13,478 nucleotides of DNA from contig JBFWIW010000072.1 in the NCBI GenBank assembly GCA_050253535.1, positions 1-13,478 on the forward strand, written 5' to 3'. Shown in pieces: positions 6,727 through 13,320 of the stretch (its first letter is position 1; every line of letters starts with the position of its first letter). The notes under the pieces were generated by a model. The model saw only the letters and a list, made by a program, of their open reading frames with translations, searched no databases and was not told the DNA's origin. The DNA comes from JBFWIW01 sp050253535 (GTDB lineage Bacteria > Bacillota > Clostridia > Oscillospirales > Oscillospiraceae). A program made the position numbers and the translations under genes.

Positions 6727-7227
6727 ATGATAAAAAGCGAGCGGACGATATGTTTCAGCGGACACCGACGTGAGAAAATGCCAAAAGGTAAAGCGCTGGA
6801 GGTGCTGGAGGAAAGGCTGGTTGGTGAAATTGAAAAGGCGATCGGAGACGGGTACGACACATTTCTCTTTGGGGGCTGCTATGGCTTTGACCTGACCGCG
6901 GCCGCTATGGTGCTGAGCAGGAAAAGACGAATCGATTTCCTTAACCCGCGTCGCATAAGGCTCATAGCGATAATCCCATTTGAAAATCAGGCGCTGCACT
7001 GGCGAGAAAGCGATAGGGCGCTATACTACGATATCATGCCGCAATGCGACGATGTTATCACGCTAAGCCTCCGATACCACGACAAATGCTACGCCGACAG
7101 GAACCAGTATATGACAGAGCGGAGCTCGCGGCTAATCTGCTATTGGGACGGCGAATTAAGAAGCGGCACGGCGCAGACTATCAGAATGGCGCAAAATCAG
7201 GGGATGGAAATCATCAATCTTTATTAA
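6727..7227 (+). CDS. SLOG-superfamily protein, DUF1273 / YpsA-like, 166 aa
   Basis: SLOG proteins are Rossmann-like folds that bind nucleotides or nucleotide-derived ligands; the family includes DprA, LOG phosphoribohydrolases, and sensors in phage-defence systems. Motifs of the DUF1273/YpsA branch are clear: FSGHR (10-14), the Gly-rich FGGCYGFDLTAA (48-59), IIPFENQALHW (82-92), CYADRNQYM (121-129) and YWDGELRSGTAQTI (139-152). Length is full for the family and no extra domain is fused. GAGGTG lies six bases before the ATG. It is divergent from an XRE repressor across three operators, so it is probably tightly controlled. A strong hairpin follows and the next gene starts 15 bases after it. 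The ligand and target are unknown; nucleotide sensing in conflict with host defence is inference. Confidence 0.88.
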   Translation: MIKSERTICFSGHRREKMPKGKALEVLEERLVGEIEKAIGDGYDTFLFGGCYGFDLTAAAMVLSRKRRIDFLNPRRIRLIAIIPFENQALHWRESDRALYYDIMPQCDDVITLSLRYHDKCYADRNQYMTERSSRLICYWDGELRSGTAQTIRMAQNQGMEIINLY

Positions 7228-7232
7228 AAATG

Positions 7233-7269
7233 AAAGAGCGCCGACGTTAGAATCGTCAGCGCTCTTTTT
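7233..7269 (+). terminator. Strong terminator between the SLOG gene and the second ArdA gene
   Basis: AAAGAGCGC-C-GACG (7233-7246) pairs with CGTC-A-GCGCTCTTT (7254-7267) around a 7-base loop, with one C.A mismatch and a TTTTT end. The start codon of the next gene comes 15 bases later, so no promoter fits between them. The A-rich left side makes it potentially bidirectional. Confidence 0.88.
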
Positions 7270-7284
7270 AACAGGAGGGAATCT

Positions 7285-8454
7285 ATGTTCGAAGTGCATC
7301 TGAGCAAGCCCGGCTGGGAGGCCGGCGCGGCGCTGAAGCTCCCGGCTACCGACGCGGAGCTGTTGGACGCGCTCGAAAGGGCGCGTATTGTAAACGAAAG
7401 GGACATCTATTCGGTGACGGTCTATCAATGCGAGAAGGACTATCTCCCGCAGGTTATCCCAGTGTCGGCGAACCTGTTCGAACTGAACCTGCTGGCGAAG
7501 CGGCTCACGGAGCTTGACGACTGGCAGCAGGACTGCTTCGAGGGGCTCGTCGCGCGGGACAGCGTTGAAACAGGCTGCGAACCCATCCGGCTCGAACGGC
7601 TGATCAATATGACCTACAGCACGGACGACTGCCAGATCGCGTACAAAGTGCGCGACGACAGGGCGCTCGGCGCTTTCTATCTGGAAAACGGCTTTTATGA
7701 CGATCGGCTCACCGGCTTGAGCGAGGAAATGATAGAAATGCTGGATACCAAAAAGCTGGGACAAAGGTCGCGCTCGGACGAGGGCGGTGTTTTCACGCGC
7801 GGCGGCTACGTTATTCCAGGAGATATCAGGCAGGTATACAGCAGCGGTAATACCCCTTATCCGCAAAAGCCGGACTATGTTTTCGCCCTGGATATCGCGA
7901 AGCTCCCCGAGGCGGATGAGAAAAACGCACAGCGCGGCGTGACGTTAAGGCTTCCGGCGACCGAAGAAGAGATAAATGCGGCGTTTGAAGAGCTCGGCAC
8001 GGACGATATCGAGGGCTGCTGCTTTTTAAGGTATGAAAGCGCTATACCCCAGCTGTTAGAGGCATTCGGCTTTCTGGAGGATTTCCATGAGCTGAACGAG
8101 CTCGCGAAGACCGTCGCCGCCCTTGAGCATGAGGACGTACGCAAATTCAAGGCCGTGCTTGAAGCCGCGGATTGCGGCAGCGTTCAGCAGGCGGCGCTTA
8201 TCGCCGTCAGGCTTGACGAATACAACCTTCTGTACGGCGCGGCGGGAACACAGGACGCGGCGGCGCTCCATCTGCAAAAGCTCCTCCCCCGCGACGAATT
8301 TGAGGCTCTGTGCCCACACGTCAATATGTACGCCTACGCACATGAACGGCTGGGCGAGGAAATGCGGCTGACCTCCTATGGGCTGCTTTCCCGTTACGAC
8401 GGCGGGCAGCTTATTGCGCCGAAGCCGGAAGAGCCAGGTATGAATATGTATTAA
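7285..8454 (+). CDS. ardA: Second ArdA-like antirestriction protein, two-domain, 389 aa
   Basis: Two ArdA-like units are obvious. LKLPATDAELLDAL (17-30) recurs as LRLPATEEEINAAF (221-234), and NLFELNLLAKRL (63-74) recurs as DFHELNELAKTV (266-277), both offset by about 204 residues. The LPAT element followed by a helix and the LNxLAKxL element are ArdA-type features. The protein is strongly acidic, as expected of a DNA mimic acting on type I restriction enzymes. It resembles the ArdA-like protein at 3505 in layout, length and ending (GMNMY against GMEMY), but the sequences are well diverged, so duplication is old or they were acquired separately. AGGAGGG precedes the ATG. It is the first gene of the pilus operon: the CpaB gene starts 12 bases after its stop. 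Confidence 0.85.
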   Translation: MFEVHLSKPGWEAGAALKLPATDAELLDALERARIVNERDIYSVTVYQCEKDYLPQVIPVSANLFELNLLAKRLTELDDWQQDCFEGLVARDSVETGCEPIRLERLINMTYSTDDCQIAYKVRDDRALGAFYLENGFYDDRLTGLSEEMIEMLDTKKLGQRSRSDEGGVFTRGGYVIPGDIRQVYSSGNTPYPQKPDYVFALDIAKLPEADEKNAQRGVTLRLPATEEEINAAFEELGTDDIEGCCFLRYESAIPQLLEAFGFLEDFHELNELAKTVAALEHEDVRKFKAVLEAADCGSVQQAALIAVRLDEYNLLYGAAGTQDAAALHLQKLLPRDEFEALCPHVNMYAYAHERLGEEMRLTSYGLLSRYDGGQLIAPKPEEPGMNMY

Positions 8455-8466
8455 GGAGAAAAACCC

Positions 8467-9171
8467 ATGTTGAAGCTATTAAAAAACAGAATATTCATCA
8501 GTGCGGCGTGTTTGGTTATGGCGGCCGTGCTCGCGTTTGTTCTGCTGCCCCGGCTGTACGAGACGCGGTCCGCAACCACGGAAATCGTGCGGCTCAATCA
8601 GACGGTCGAGCGCGGCACGGTGATCGACGATACGATGCTGACGGCCTCCGAGGTCGGCTCTTATAGGCTGGCTGGCGACGTTGTTACAAAAGCGGATCAA
8701 ATAATCGGGCAGGTTGCCGTCTCGACTGTCTACGCCGGCGAGTATCTCTGGCGCGACCGCTTCGTCGCCATAGAAGAATATGAACTGGAAATCGCGGGGG
8801 CGGGTGCGGCTCTCGGCGATGGACAATACCTGCTGACCGTCAGCTTCCCGACTACCTCGTCGGGCGTCGCGGGCGTGCTTCGCGATGGCGACGTGGTGGA
8901 CGTTTACGAATATGGAACTGACGAATCCGGCAACTCGGCGGTCAATCTGGCCATATCCTCCCTGCGCGTATATGAGGTGTTAAACGCCAGGCTGCTGTCA
9001 CTTTCAGCCCTCGATGCGGAGCTGGAGGCCGCGCCGGACGCGGACGCGTCGGATTACGATTTCGCGCCTGCCTACGTCGTGTTCATTGCCGACGGGCAGC
9101 AGGCGAAAACGCTCATACGGCTGGAGCGTGAAAAATCCCTGCACTTAGCGTTACGGGAAGCGGGTGAATAA
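8467..9171 (+). CDS. cpaB: CpaB/RcpC-like pilus assembly protein, SAF domain, 234 aa
   Basis: CpaB/RcpC proteins are membrane-anchored periplasmic or extracytoplasmic components of Tad/Flp pilus machines. Here one N-terminal membrane segment (about 9-28) is followed by a SAF domain (about 36-100) with the expected pattern RGTVIDDTMLTASEV (49-63) and GQVAVSTVYAGEYLWRDRF (81-99). A C-terminal beta-rich part (about 110-160) contains LRDGDVVDVYEYG, as in CpaB proteins. The last part has the sequence VVFIADGQQAKTLIRLE. Length is near the family norm. The ribosome-binding site is AAGGAG. The stop codon overlaps the start region of the next ATPase gene. Confidence 0.87.
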   Translation: MLKLLKNRIFISAACLVMAAVLAFVLLPRLYETRSATTEIVRLNQTVERGTVIDDTMLTASEVGSYRLAGDVVTKADQIIGQVAVSTVYAGEYLWRDRFVAIEEYELEIAGAGAALGDGQYLLTVSFPTTSSGVAGVLRDGDVVDVYEYGTDESGNSAVNLAISSLRVYEVLNARLLSLSALDAELEAAPDADASDYDFAPAYVVFIADGQQAKTLIRLEREKSLHLALREAGE

Positions 9172-9871
9172 CGTGGGCATCCATGCCATATGGGGGGCAC
9201 CCCGAAGCGGGAAAACAACTCTCGCCGTTAATCTTGCCCACGCCATCAGCCGGAGCGGCAAAAGCGTGTGCCTCATTTCACCCGAGCCGTACAGCGAGCT
9301 GTCCGTGATATTCGGGGTGAGCATTCCACGAAACAGGAGCCTCCCGGCGGCAATTCGCGGCTTTGACAATCTCAAGCAGACCATCCTCAAAATCGGCGAT
9401 CTTTTGTATATCCTCGCCGCTCCGACAAACGCCGACGCGTTCGACGACAGCTATTCGGACGAGCAGGTCAAGCTGCTGCTGGAGCTCTGCGACATCACCT
9501 TTGATCACGTCGTCGTCGATTGTCCGTCCGAGACGAATAGCCTCATGGCGGCCTGGGCTATGAACAAGGCTTCAAGCGTTCCCCTCTGCATAGGCGGGCA
9601 GACCTCCTGCGCCGTCTGGTACAGTGCGAACGCAAGGGCAATAAAGGCTCTCGGTAACAAGGTGTTTTATATCAGCACGGAGACAACCTCCGACTATGAC
9701 TACAATGCCATGCACGAGCTGCTGGAGGTCAGCCCCGCCATCACCATACCGCATATTGCCCAGGCGACCCTTTTGCAAAACGAGCGGCGGCTTATATATG
9801 GACTTACCGGTAAAAAGGGCAGGCTGTATCGAGAGGCGTTAAGTCGGATTTATGAGGTGATAAATACATGA
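9164..9871 (+). CDS. CpaE/TadZ-like ParA-superfamily ATPase, 235 aa
   Basis: This is a MinD/ParA-type P-loop ATPase. The P-loop GAPRSGKTT (11-19) and a Walker B-like VVVDCPSE (116-123) are clear. The signature lysine of the deviant ParA Walker A (KGGxGKT) is missing, replaced by APRSGKT. In Tad systems such proteins (TadZ/CpaE) localise the pilus machine. The N-terminal receiver-like domain of CpaE is absent, so this is a bare ATPase domain. The start is GTG at 9164, overlapping the end of cpaB by 8 bases; GTG at 9173 is an equally possible start three codons in. The 3' end overlaps cpaF in ATGA, so translation is coupled. Position between cpaB and cpaF supports the pilus role. Confidence 0.83.
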   Translation: MNNVGIHAIWGAPRSGKTTLAVNLAHAISRSGKSVCLISPEPYSELSVIFGVSIPRNRSLPAAIRGFDNLKQTILKIGDLLYILAAPTNADAFDDSYSDEQVKLLLELCDITFDHVVVDCPSETNSLMAAWAMNKASSVPLCIGGQTSCAVWYSANARAIKALGNKVFYISTETTSDYDYNAMHELLEVSPAITIPHIAQATLLQNERRLIYGLTGKKGRLYREALSRIYEVINT

Positions 9872-11283
9872 GCATTACATCAACCGAATTTCTATCCGTC
9901 GTACAGGCGACGAGCAGTACCGTGCCGGAGAGCCAGGCGGATAAATTCAGTTATGTCCGGCTTCTGGATATCGTGCGGACGGTAATTGCCGAAAAGCACT
10001 CCGGAGAGCTTGCCTCGGCGCTCGACAGCCCGGAAGCGGCGAAGACGCTGAAAGCACTTATCCTTAAATACTGCGTACAGGAGCTTGCGGGACGGGAGTT
10101 TGAGCAGGAGACGCTGGTGGAGAAAATCTATCAGGACATGGCGGGGCTTGGGATACTGACAGAATATCTCCACGATCCGAATGTGGAGGAAGTGAATATA
10201 AACGGCTATGGTCTCATTGAGATAACCTACCCCGACCATGTCGGATACCTCTGTAACGATGAAGCGTTTCCAACGCCCGAGGCCGCGCTGGATATGGCCA
10301 AGCGCATGGTGCGTATGGGAGGTATGCTTTTGGACAATCAGACGCCCCGCGTGGACAGCTACATTGGCGGAGGCACCCGCATTTCGGCGATGATCCCGCC
10401 GGCCGTGCCGCCGGAGTGTGGCGTGATCGCGTCGATCAGAAAGCAAAGCCGGAGCAGCATTACGAGAGCCCAGCTGCTCGACTCGGGCTCGGCAACCGCC
10501 GAAATGCTGGATTTTCTCATCCTGTGCCTGTGTAACGGCATTTCAATCGGACTTTCGGGCAGCACGGGCTCCGGCAAAACGACCGATCAGGCGTTTTTGC
10601 TCAACGAGTACATACGCCGAAACGAGGATTACAACAACCGTGTGTTCGTCATTGAGGACAGCCGCGAGTTGAATTTATTAAGCTACGACACCGCAAACGA
10701 CAGACCGGCAAGAGTACTCCACACAACGACGAAGCCCGCGCCGAACCCAATTACTATGCTCGACCTCATCGTCGGCTCCCTGCGATTTAATCCCTCGCTC
10801 ATTGTTCCCGCCGAGGTGCGCGACGGCGCGGCGTACCAGGCGGCGATCGCCGGACAGACAGGGCATACAATCCTCACGGCCTTTCACGCCGACAACGCCC
10901 GCGACGCGTATAAGCGGCTCGTGTCCATGTGCGTGACGGCTCGGACAGGCCTGTCGGACGAGCGGCTCCTTGAAATCTGCGCCGGCGCGTGGCCTGTCAT
11001 GGTGTTCAAAAAACAGCTTCGTGACAACAGCCGAAAGTACATGGAAATCTTCGAGGCAACGGGCGTGGATAACGGAAAGCTCATCGGCAGCACGCTGTTC
11101 AAATTCGTGATAAGGGAAACCGAGCGCGACGGACATGGAAAAGTCGTGAAGGTTCACGGCGAGCATCGGAGAACGGGCTGTATATCGCCCGTTCTTTTTT
11201 CCCGCCTGCGCGACAACGGCGTGCCGGAAACGGAGCTTTTGAGGCTGTTCCCCGATGCCGCAAAAAAAGGAGCGAGATTATGA
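9868..11283 (+). CDS. cpaF: CpaF/TadA-type pilus assembly ATPase, 471 aa
   Basis: This is the hexameric secretion ATPase that powers Tad pilus assembly at the inner face of the membrane. Landmarks in order: an N-terminal domain with LGILTEYLHDPNVEEVNINGYG split over 94-115; a basic-aromatic central segment; Walker A GSTGSGKTT (231-239); an Asp-box-like VIEDSREL (261-268); Walker B LIVPAEVRD (311-319); and a His-box-like TGHTILTAFHADN (331-343). The usual GEVRG of CpaF at Walker B reads AEVRD here, though the acidic residue is kept. Both gene ends overlap neighbours by 4 bases (ATGA), so it is translationally coupled to the CpaE-like gene and to tadB. A perfect terminator-like hairpin lies in the coding sequence near the 3' end (11170-11200). 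Confidence 0.92.
   Translation: MSITSTEFLSVVQATSSTVPESQADKFSYVRLLDIVRTVIAEKHSGELASALDSPEAAKTLKALILKYCVQELAGREFEQETLVEKIYQDMAGLGILTEYLHDPNVEEVNINGYGLIEITYPDHVGYLCNDEAFPTPEAALDMAKRMVRMGGMLLDNQTPRVDSYIGGGTRISAMIPPAVPPECGVIASIRKQSRSSITRAQLLDSGSATAEMLDFLILCLCNGISIGLSGSTGSGKTTDQAFLLNEYIRRNEDYNNRVFVIEDSRELNLLSYDTANDRPARVLHTTTKPAPNPITMLDLIVGSLRFNPSLIVPAEVRDGAAYQAAIAGQTGHTILTAFHADNARDAYKRLVSMCVTARTGLSDERLLEICAGAWPVMVFKKQLRDNSRKYMEIFEATGVDNGKLIGSTLFKFVIRETERDGHGKVVKVHGEHRRTGCISPVLFSRLRDNGVPETELLRLFPDAAKKGARL
11170..11200 (+). terminator. Terminator-like hairpin inside the cpaF coding sequence
   Basis: AGAACGGGC (11170-11178) pairs perfectly with GCCCGTTCT (11187-11195) around an 8-base loop, followed by T to 11200 (six T in a row counting 11195). 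It has all features of an intrinsic terminator but lies within codons for cpaF residues about 435-444, some 80 bases before the tadB start. Ribosomes translating cpaF would normally disrupt it; when translation fails, it could cut expression of the downstream pilus genes. Confidence 0.6.
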
Positions 11284-12173
11284 ATAGTTGTTACATCGGC
11301 GTGTTCTGTCTGACCGTGCTCGCGTTCTTCCTTCTTTTCGGCTTGGACAGAGAGTTGAGCGGCGCGTATAAGGAATGGAAGTCAAAAAAGGAAAAAGCCG
11401 CTTCCATGAAGCTGAGAAAGCGGAGTATAGCGGCAAAAATAATACAGCGCCAAAAGGAGCTTGCGGCGGCGGCGCGGATGCCCCGGTCCGTATATTACAC
11501 CATGACCGCGCTCGGTGCCGCGGCCGGCTTCGCTCTAGGCAAGCTATTCTTCAGCGATACCTTCGTCGCCGTAATCACCGGCGCTCTTGGCGCGGTCTCG
11601 CCGCTTTTCATATTGGCCTTTAAGATAATGGCGGCAAAAAGCGCCCGCGCGGATAAGCTGCGTTCAACCATGATGATACTCTCAAACTCATACATCGTAA
11701 CGGAGGATTTTCTAAAATCCGTGCGGGACAACGTGGACGCGCTGGAGTACCCGCAGCCGTTTCGCGACCTTCTGACCTACACAACCTACATTGACAACAG
11801 CGTGGAAAAGGGGCTCCGGCGTATGGAGAATCAGGTGGACAACAGCTACTTTTCCCAGTGGGTGGACGCGCTGGTCATGGCGCAAAGGGACAGGAGCCTG
11901 AAATACGTCGCCAAGTCGGTTGTCGACGAGATGAACGACGCGCACGAGGTTCAGCGGGAATCCGATACCGCGATGTTCGCCATATGGCGGGAGTATTTCA
12001 CCCTGCTGATACTCATCTTTTCCGTTCCCATGATTTTCAGGGTGCTAATGAATCCCGCCTACGTCATTCTTGTCACCTCTCCAATCGGCAAGCTGCTCAT
12101 ACTGCTCCTGCTGGCGGCTGTGGTGTTCTCGGTCGTGAAGGCGATGAAAGTAAACAAGCCGCTGCTGATGTAA
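11280..12173 (+). CDS. tadB: TadB-like pilus platform membrane protein, 297 aa
   Basis: This is a membrane protein of the type II secretion F (GspF/TadB) family that anchors the pilus ATPase. Membrane segments are seen at about 5-21, 71-90, 94-115, 240-256 and 269-287. Between the third and fourth lies the cytoplasmic helical T2SF region (about 120-235), with an acidic and aromatic content typical of the family. A long charged helix (about 23-66) links the first two segments. The start overlaps the cpaF stop by four bases. Its order directly after the ATPase and before a second, similar protein is the usual tadA-tadB-tadC arrangement, and this order supports the names more than the sequence alone. 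Confidence 0.82.
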   Translation: MNSCYIGVFCLTVLAFFLLFGLDRELSGAYKEWKSKKEKAASMKLRKRSIAAKIIQRQKELAAAARMPRSVYYTMTALGAAAGFALGKLFFSDTFVAVITGALGAVSPLFILAFKIMAAKSARADKLRSTMMILSNSYIVTEDFLKSVRDNVDALEYPQPFRDLLTYTTYIDNSVEKGLRRMENQVDNSYFSQWVDALVMAQRDRSLKYVAKSVVDEMNDAHEVQRESDTAMFAIWREYFTLLILIFSVPMIFRVLMNPAYVILVTSPIGKLLILLLLAAVVFSVVKAMKVNKPLLM

Positions 12174-12185
12174 GGGAGAAAAACC

Positions 12186-13064
12186 ATGCTGATTATACTG
12201 ACTTTAATACTGATCCTTGCCCTCGTGTTTTATGCGGCGAACAGCCTTTGCATAACGCGGGGGCGTTCGTTTATAGGGCGAAGCACGCTCAAAAAAATGT
12301 CTAAATGGCAGCGCAGGCGCCTGGATATCTGGGAAACAGCCTTCGCTAAAAGTTTGTTGTCCTGTATATCGAGCCTGGTCTATCTGGATGAAAGCGCCGC
12401 CCTGAGGCTGAACAGGAGGCTTTCCAAGGCGGGGCTTTCTATCACTCCGCGGGAGTATACGGCGCAAAAATATCTGATTATCTTTAGCGGAGTCTGCCTG
12501 ATCGGGATATGCGCCCTTTTTCACTTTTATTTCGGCGTTCTGCTGGCGTTCCTGCTGACTGCCTACGCCCTTCTAAAGCAACATAGCTCCCTCGGCGAAA
12601 GGGTCAAAAAGCAGGAGCAGCTCATCGCGCGGGAAATACCCCGCTTTATCCGCACTCTCAGCCGAAGCCTGCAAAGCAACCGAGACCTGCTAAACGCGAT
12701 AGCCTCTTACAGGATGGTTGCGGGAGCGGAGCTAGGCGGGGAGCTTGACATTCTGATCGCGGAGATGAAGGCGGGCAACACCCAGTCCGCGCTGCTCCAT
12801 TTTGAAAGCAGGCTCGGTACCACGGAGGCGTTCCGCCTATGCGGCGCTCTCCGGGATATGAGCCTGGGAATAGACCAGACGGCGGCGCTTGAGTTTATGG
12901 CTGACGACATGGCGCGTCAGGTCAGGGAGGGTATCAGGAAGGAGCTATCGCTCCGCCCCGCGAAAATGCGCGGGACATTCATGCCCGCCGTCGCCGTCTG
13001 CGTCGCCATCGTAATGTATGTCCTCGTCGTGTACGTTATCAATAATTTCCAAAATCTATATTAA
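12186..13064 (+). CDS. tadC: TadC-like pilus platform membrane protein, 292 aa
   Basis: This is the second T2SF-family platform protein, which pairs with TadB. Membrane segments lie at about 1-18, 95-111, 115-131 and 264-285. The stretch LNRRLSKAGLSITPREY (75-91) before the second segment is typical of TadC proteins, and the cytoplasmic T2SF helices run from about 140 to 258 (with IPRFIRTLSRSLQSNRDLL, 151-169). GGGAGAAAAACC precedes the ATG, 12 bases after the tadB stop; almost the same leader precedes cpaB. The pilin gene begins 13 bases after its stop. Confidence 0.84.
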   Translation: MLIILTLILILALVFYAANSLCITRGRSFIGRSTLKKMSKWQRRRLDIWETAFAKSLLSCISSLVYLDESAALRLNRRLSKAGLSITPREYTAQKYLIIFSGVCLIGICALFHFYFGVLLAFLLTAYALLKQHSSLGERVKKQEQLIAREIPRFIRTLSRSLQSNRDLLNAIASYRMVAGAELGGELDILIAEMKAGNTQSALLHFESRLGTTEAFRLCGALRDMSLGIDQTAALEFMADDMARQVREGIRKELSLRPAKMRGTFMPAVAVCVAIVMYVLVVYVINNFQNLY

Positions 13065-13077
13065 AAGGAGAAAGAAC

Positions 13078-13305
13078 ATGAGAAAAATCGCAAACAAAAT
13101 CACAGAAAAGGCAAGAAGCGTCACAGGCAGGGCGGCGTCGCTGCTTGGCGACAACAGAGGCGACCTTGCAGTCAACACCATCGGAAGCATCATCCTCGCT
13201 GTCGTCATCGTCGGGCTGCTTATCCTCGCGGTCAACTCCTTCTTCCCCGGCTTTTTCCAGAGCATCTTCGACGGCATGGAGCAGAAGCTCAACGCCAACT
13301 GGTAA
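13078..13305 (+). CDS. Flp-like small pilin, 75 aa
   Basis: This is a short prepilin-like protein: a basic N-terminal leader (1-28), then a hydrophobic helix (about 35-52) and a short amphipathic tail rich in Phe (55-64) that ends LNANW. The leader ends in NRGDLAV (26-32), suggesting cleavage by a prepilin peptidase after G28. The glutamate expected at position +5 of type IV-type pilins is N33. The ATG at 13078 is chosen because AAAAGGAG lies 8-9 bases upstream; a longer reading from 13018 would overlap tadC and has no such site. Position after tadC and before a second pilin-like gene supports a role as the main fibre subunit. Confidence 0.8.
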   Translation: MRKIANKITEKARSVTGRAASLLGDNRGDLAVNTIGSIILAVVIVGLLILAVNSFFPGFFQSIFDGMEQKLNANW

Positions 13306-13320
13306 GGGGGTAGTTACAGC

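Noticed and set aside
7156..7866. 236-aa minus-strand open frame
   Set aside because: It crosses the SLOG gene end, a strong terminator and the ArdA-like gene, and its product has no recognisable features.
11858..12304. 148-aa plus-strand open frame bridging tadB and tadC
   Set aside because: It is out of frame with two clear membrane-protein genes and its product is a low-complexity mix typical of a shadow frame.
13018..13077. Longer form of the Flp-like pilin starting at 13018
   Set aside because: It would overlap tadC by 47 bases without a ribosome-binding site, while the ATG at 13078 has AAAAGGAG at the right distance and gives a normal prepilin leader.
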